From Andrena cerasifolii (taxonomy: Eukaryota > Arthropoda > Insecta > Hymenoptera > Andrenidae), in NCBI RefSeq assembly GCF_050908995.1, contig NC_135132.1:1979001-2043000 (forward strand): a stretch of DNA of 64,000 bases. The letters are read 5' to 3'. The position numbers and the translations under genes were made by a program. The number at the start of each line of letters is the position of its first letter. Within the stretch, counting starts at the first letter, position 1. A model generated the notes under the pieces. The model had not been told where the DNA came from. It was given only the letters and a program-made list of their open reading frames with translations, and did not search any database. Positions 60,201 through 64,000 of the stretch are shown one piece after another.

Positions 60201-63200
60201 CACAGGGTAACAAGTCATCGACGAGTACTGTGGTCCATTTCCCATCTTTGCACAATCGTACTTGGTAAGCTCCCTCCGGGCAAGTTTCTCTCATTACTAG
60301 AACTCTTTTCACGAGCTCGTCACTTTCAGCTAAAACAGCTAAAGCTGAAAGTAACCAACAGTTTCCTAAAACACCTTGCGAGATATCAGAGGGCAAAGGT
60401 GTTCTGAAAACAGCCCAAGGCAGTTTGGAATCGACAGTAGAATCAACATTGATTTGATGAGGCCTTCTCCATTGAACAACGTGGTTGTCTTTTGTTTCAG
60501 CTGGATTATAATACAAGGACTTTGGCGCTGGCGGGAATGAGTCATCGACAAAAGGTTCATTTGTCTATAAAGTAAACGAATAATACAATAATATAAATAC
60601 TTCGCACTATGTAGAGGGACAGTTTTAGACCTGAAGTTTAACCCCCATTATTTGAGTCTTTTTCTATAGTAGCAGTGAGATGCAATTCCATTTCCTTTTT
60701 AAATACAACCAATGTTTCTTTTTTACATCAATCAAATTTCATCTTTATTCTGCACGTAAAGAATGATAATCGAATAGAGGAATACTTTGTAAAATATTCT
60801 TGTTCCTCGCAATGTTTACTATGAATCCATTTATAAGTGATTGCGAGAATAAATTACTTACACATAAATATCAACTATTTTAATAATGTTCGACAACAAA
60901 CATAGCAGGACGTACTTGGAGAATTGTTTGAACAGTTATTGCAGCAATATAGTAGATTCTTGATATAAAAATAACTCGTACAGTAGAAAGACAATAAAAA
61001 AAATCGGTTAATGTAAAAAAATGTCCCATCCCATTTGAAAACTATTCACGGAAAAAAAAAAATTAAGGTGAATGTCCCAATTTCTGCTCATGTCCCCATT
61101 TCTGCTCATTTCATATTTTTCTTATTATTATATGCGTTACGATTGTACTATAGTTGCAACAAAATAATTCTAAGTTATTTAAACATTTACCCGAGTGTTG
61201 CACGAACTTGGGGCAATACATACATCGCTATTTTTCATAAGCAGAAATACGGATATTTAGAGCATTGTATATTTAATTACAAATTACTAATAGTTAAACA
61301 TCTTGAAATATCTTTCTTAAATAGTTTTTGAATTGGTTGATTTATTATTAAAGAATTAATCAATTAATCTGCAAATTTTGATCACAAACAATTTTTTTAC
61401 ACCTTCTTTATGACGAGTTACCTCTTAAATGAGCAGAAATTGGAACATTCACCTTATAGAAACTTATAGCGAATTCGGTATCTCGCACTGACTCTGTGCG
61501 GGTGCCAGAAAATGAGTTGGATTGGTTGTTTCTGATAGAGACGAAGATAGTTTTATAATAGCGAATTCGGTATCTCGCACTGACTTTGTGCTGGTACCAG
61601 AAAATGACTTGGATTGGTTGATTCTTATAGAGCTACCTTTGTCTCTATCAGAAACAACTAATCCAACTTATTTTCTGGCATCAACACAGAGTCAGTGCGA
61701 GATACCGAATTCGCTATAAGAATCAACCAATTTAAGTCATTTTCTGTGAACAGCTCAGAGTCAGTGCGAGATTCCGAATTCGCTAATAGATTCTGCTCCA
61801 CTACGTATCTCCTTTTACAGTCTTTTGTTTCCGTTTAAATAGTACAACTCCTCTGCATAAGGGAATTATCCTATACAATCATGAATCAATCAATATTACC
61901 TCTTTACAGTAACGAACAATTCGTTCCCATTTCTCCAGTGCTTCTCTTTCTTCGATTTGTCTTAAATTTTCCATAACTACGCTTTCTTGCCGTTGTATCG
62001 TGAGTGTACTTGTGCCAGATTCAATAATTCTAGGCCTGTCACCTGATAGTTGAGATAAGGTTTTTGAAATTTGGCACATTTCACAGATTCCATTTGTACT
62101 CTTATTTTCGTATGTGCACAGTTTACACTGCCACTAAAATAATTCACATATATTGTATATATCGAACTTATACGATGTGGATATGAAATAACCAGTAGCA
62201 AGGTATACGGACAATATTCGTTTTGAAGTGATTAGTTATAAGTAAAAGAATCGTACTTGACCATGAGTGGGATCTTTAACTCTTGAATGTCTTTTATCTC
62301 CAACCGAAGAACCATTTCGTCTCACGGAATTCCTGTGCCTCGGAGTAACCACTTTCGAATTTACAGGCGTCGTACAAAGTCTAGGACTTGGACTCCTCGA
62401 TCCGAACACTCTATTTTCTCTGGGTACATCTAGAAAATCTGCTAATGTCTTACAAGCGTTACAGGTTTGTGCTGACAGCGGATTCCTTAACGTACACGAT
62501 GGGCACACCCAGCTTTCACCTTTTCGTAATGTAGCGTCCTCTAAATGCATAATACTTCGAAGCTTCGAGCCGCCACATGCCTCGCACGTTGTTCTCGAAG
62601 CGGCATTCAACAATGTGCATTTCTTACAGGTCCATACCGGAGAAGGTGGATCGATCTGATCGTCTAAATCGGATTCCGCCGTGGCTAGCGTAGCGGTTTT
62701 CTGTGGGATGTATCTTACGCTATCTCTGGATACTACAATTGGAGACTGCGTGTGCATCGAGCAGCTTGTCCCATCTTTCGTGACGGTTATTAAGGTAGGC
62801 TGTGTTAGCGAGGGAGGCGATTGGAAAGATCCGCATATATCGCACCCCGTCGACCATAGCGGATTATACGCGTAAGAACACTTCTGGCAAGTCCACATGC
62901 GTTTCAGTGAGCTTACATTCGATACATCCCCAACAGGACTAGTCGCCTCGCTGTGTGCCTTTATGGGTACAAGGCCTAATTTATTGTTTTGCTTTTTTGG
63001 CAATGGCGGTGGTATATCGGGGTTGGTAATCCCAATGTAAGAATATCTTGGTCTCGTGTTAAAGCCAACAGAATGCGGCGGTACCGCGGGTGGTTCATCT
63101 TCGTTCAGACTTCTACGATTAATAATTTTCTTCTGAGACACATTCGTCACAGACTCAACGTCGGAAAATGATCGCCTGTAAGACAGTGGACCTGCAGAAG

Positions 63201-64000
63201 ATAAAGCACGAGGTTCCCAAGCAGGTACACTGATAACTACTCCACTACAAGGGGCTGGGCTTCTAGGAGCTTCACATGCTTCGCATTGTTCTAGGCCAGG
63301 AGCATTGTCAAGGGTGCAATTGTCACAACTCCAGAGAGCATCATCTTGTCGTGCTTCTGAGACTACTAGACTCGTTGGTCTTTGAATTGCATGGTCGGAT
63401 AATTTATGCACAACAGAGCCATTAGATAAAGAGCGACTAACTTTAGACTTCACTCGCTCATATATTGAAGGACTATGTCTTTTTGGTGAACGCTGAGAGG
63501 TACTATTAGTATTTGTATAAGAAAGTGTAGTAGACTCCATGGCTTCTATCGGTAGTAGGGTCCAGTCTTCTCTATCGACTTGCCTTCTTTCGCTACGACT
63601 TATGCTTGTTAACTGTGCCATATCTGTAGAGGACAAATTCAATATTAAACACCGGACGGTACAGCTTTCGCTCTTAATGCTTCTAAGTAATATCCAGCCT
63701 TACTCATAATCTTTGCATCGTTCGCAGATGTGCTCGTTGCGCTAGAACCATTCAAAATATTGGCCAAGAATTCGGACGCAACCTTCAGGCGACTTGTCTT
63801 GCGTAAATTTTGTTTTTTACTTTTACGAGCTCCGATTTGCCTCTTATCAGTTTCAAATATCGAGCAGTCAGCATCACAAGCTGCACAGGTCAACGCAGAG
63901 CTGCAACTGTTCTCTAATAAACAACGAACGCAAGTCCATTGCGTTATTAAGGAAGGTAAAGAAGAGGATCGTTTAATTGGCTCTTCTTTACAAGGCCTTC
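57227..64000 (-). CDS. sol: Small optic lobes / calpain-15-like protease, 5' end beyond window
   Basis: Ten exons, 5' to 3': 63704-64000 (open to the edge), 62257-63623, 61900-62133, 60172-60564, 59304-59605, 58946-58982, 58161-58486, 57734-58076, 57481-57659, 57227-57407 (TGA 57227-57229). They join in frame to give 1218 residues in the window. Six RanBP2-type zinc fingers (W-x-C-x2-C ... C-x2-C) begin at Trp 21, 196, 342, 429, 470 and 555. The calpain cysteine-protease core follows, with Cys701 (GNCWLLSAL), His865 (GLRPRHAYSV) and Asn885 (RNPWGHYSW) all present, so it should be active. The C-terminal SOL-homology domain ends LHSPRLIT. No EF-hand domain is present, as is usual for this subfamily. 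In flies sol is needed for optic-lobe neuron survival. The exon 1/2 join skips an 80-bp intron (63624-63703), avoiding the in-frame stop that follows. Confidence 0.96.
58560..58870 (+). mobile_element. possible non-LTR retrotransposon fragment in sol intron
   Basis: Purine-rich plus-strand sequence with two short frames, VVARFRAENDEEERTG and NVQELEKYWVTEGYARVDRE, separated by a frame shift. The VARFR-x-N-E pattern recalls the region after the reverse transcriptase of R1/I-like elements in insects. The match is short and from memory of the pattern only. Confidence 0.3.
59841..60073. mobile_element. palindrome-rich MITE (233 bp) with reiterated GACGTC
   Basis: Ends CCCAGATAGCACACAGACGT and the complement of CCCAGATAGCACACGACGTC. 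Nine GACGTC sites occur inside, mostly as AAAGACGTCTTAAAGACGTC. No target duplication found. It lies in the sol intron between exons 60172-60564 and 59304-59605. Confidence 0.75.
61066..61454. mobile_element. TA-flanked element with AGGTGAATGTYCCA ends (389 bp)
   Basis: Left end AGGTGAATGTCCCAATTTCT, right end the complement of AGGTGAATGTTCCAATTTCT, TA on both sides (61064-61065, 61455-61456). The phrase CCCATTTCTGCTCAT is repeated right after the left terminus. In a sol intron; related to 28250-29152. Confidence 0.72.
61469..61783. mobile_element. four-unit inverted/direct repeat element (315 bp)
   Basis: The unit TAGCGAATTCGGTATCTCGC continuing ACTGACT occurs four times: plus at about 61467 and 61559, minus ending about 61714 and 61785. 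TA borders both sides (61467-61468, 61784-61785). In the same sol intron as 61066-61454, 14 bp away. Confidence 0.7.

Noticed and set aside
63624..63703. in-frame stop after the first sol exon, suggesting a truncated protein or a 29-bp intron
   Set aside because: An 80-bp intron with donor GTAAGG and acceptor CTACAG restores the frame and is of normal size; a 29-bp intron is too short.

Overview
The window is eukaryotic and almost certainly from an insect. Its four recognisable genes are spliced, with short GT-AG introns, and encode animal proteins (Kibra, a FAM114A protein, Nup58 and the calpain Small optic lobes). The background is AT-rich and crowded with DNA-transposon fossils. Hymenoptera is my guess from the flavour of the proteins and repeats, but the sequence does not prove it.

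Layout. Positions 1-22,969 contain no recognisable host exon except a doubtful three-block gene remnant at 18,807-19,901. This stretch is packed with non-autonomous DNA elements: TA-flanked elements beginning GGGG, hAT-type MITEs with 8-bp target duplications, and fold-back elements flanked by TTAA. At 22,970-23,097 (minus) lies the first coding exon of kibra, with half a WW domain and a consensus donor. The left third of the window is therefore probably kibra intron 1, and 23,098-24,500 its promoter side, with a CT/GA tract. FAM114A runs on the plus strand (29,574-36,198, 4 coding exons). Nup58 runs on the minus strand (39,639-46,668, 6 coding exons, complete). sol/calpain-15 runs on the minus strand from beyond the right edge to 57,227 (10 exons seen, 5' end missing). 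Exon phases were checked by hand and every junction listed is in frame.

The genes do not form a pathway. Kibra acts in Hippo signalling, Nup58 in the nuclear-pore central channel, FAM114A probably at Golgi/vesicle membranes, and Sol is a calpain-like cysteine protease with RanBP2-type zinc fingers.

The most unusual content is the repeat biology. (1) Four elements flanked by TA with GGGG-starting termini carry internal satellites (a 182-bp unit in one, a 60-bp unit in another), and copies of the terminal motif recur inside them. (2) Several fold-back elements sit inside introns, and one makes up nearly all of Nup58 intron 4. (3) A 132-bp near-perfect inverted repeat lies just upstream of Nup58. 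(4) An inverted duplication has one arm directly upstream of FAM114A. (5) A 5S rRNA-like pseudogene lies in Nup58 intron 3. The longest open frame in the window (473 codons) is a by-product of the 60-bp satellite, not a gene.
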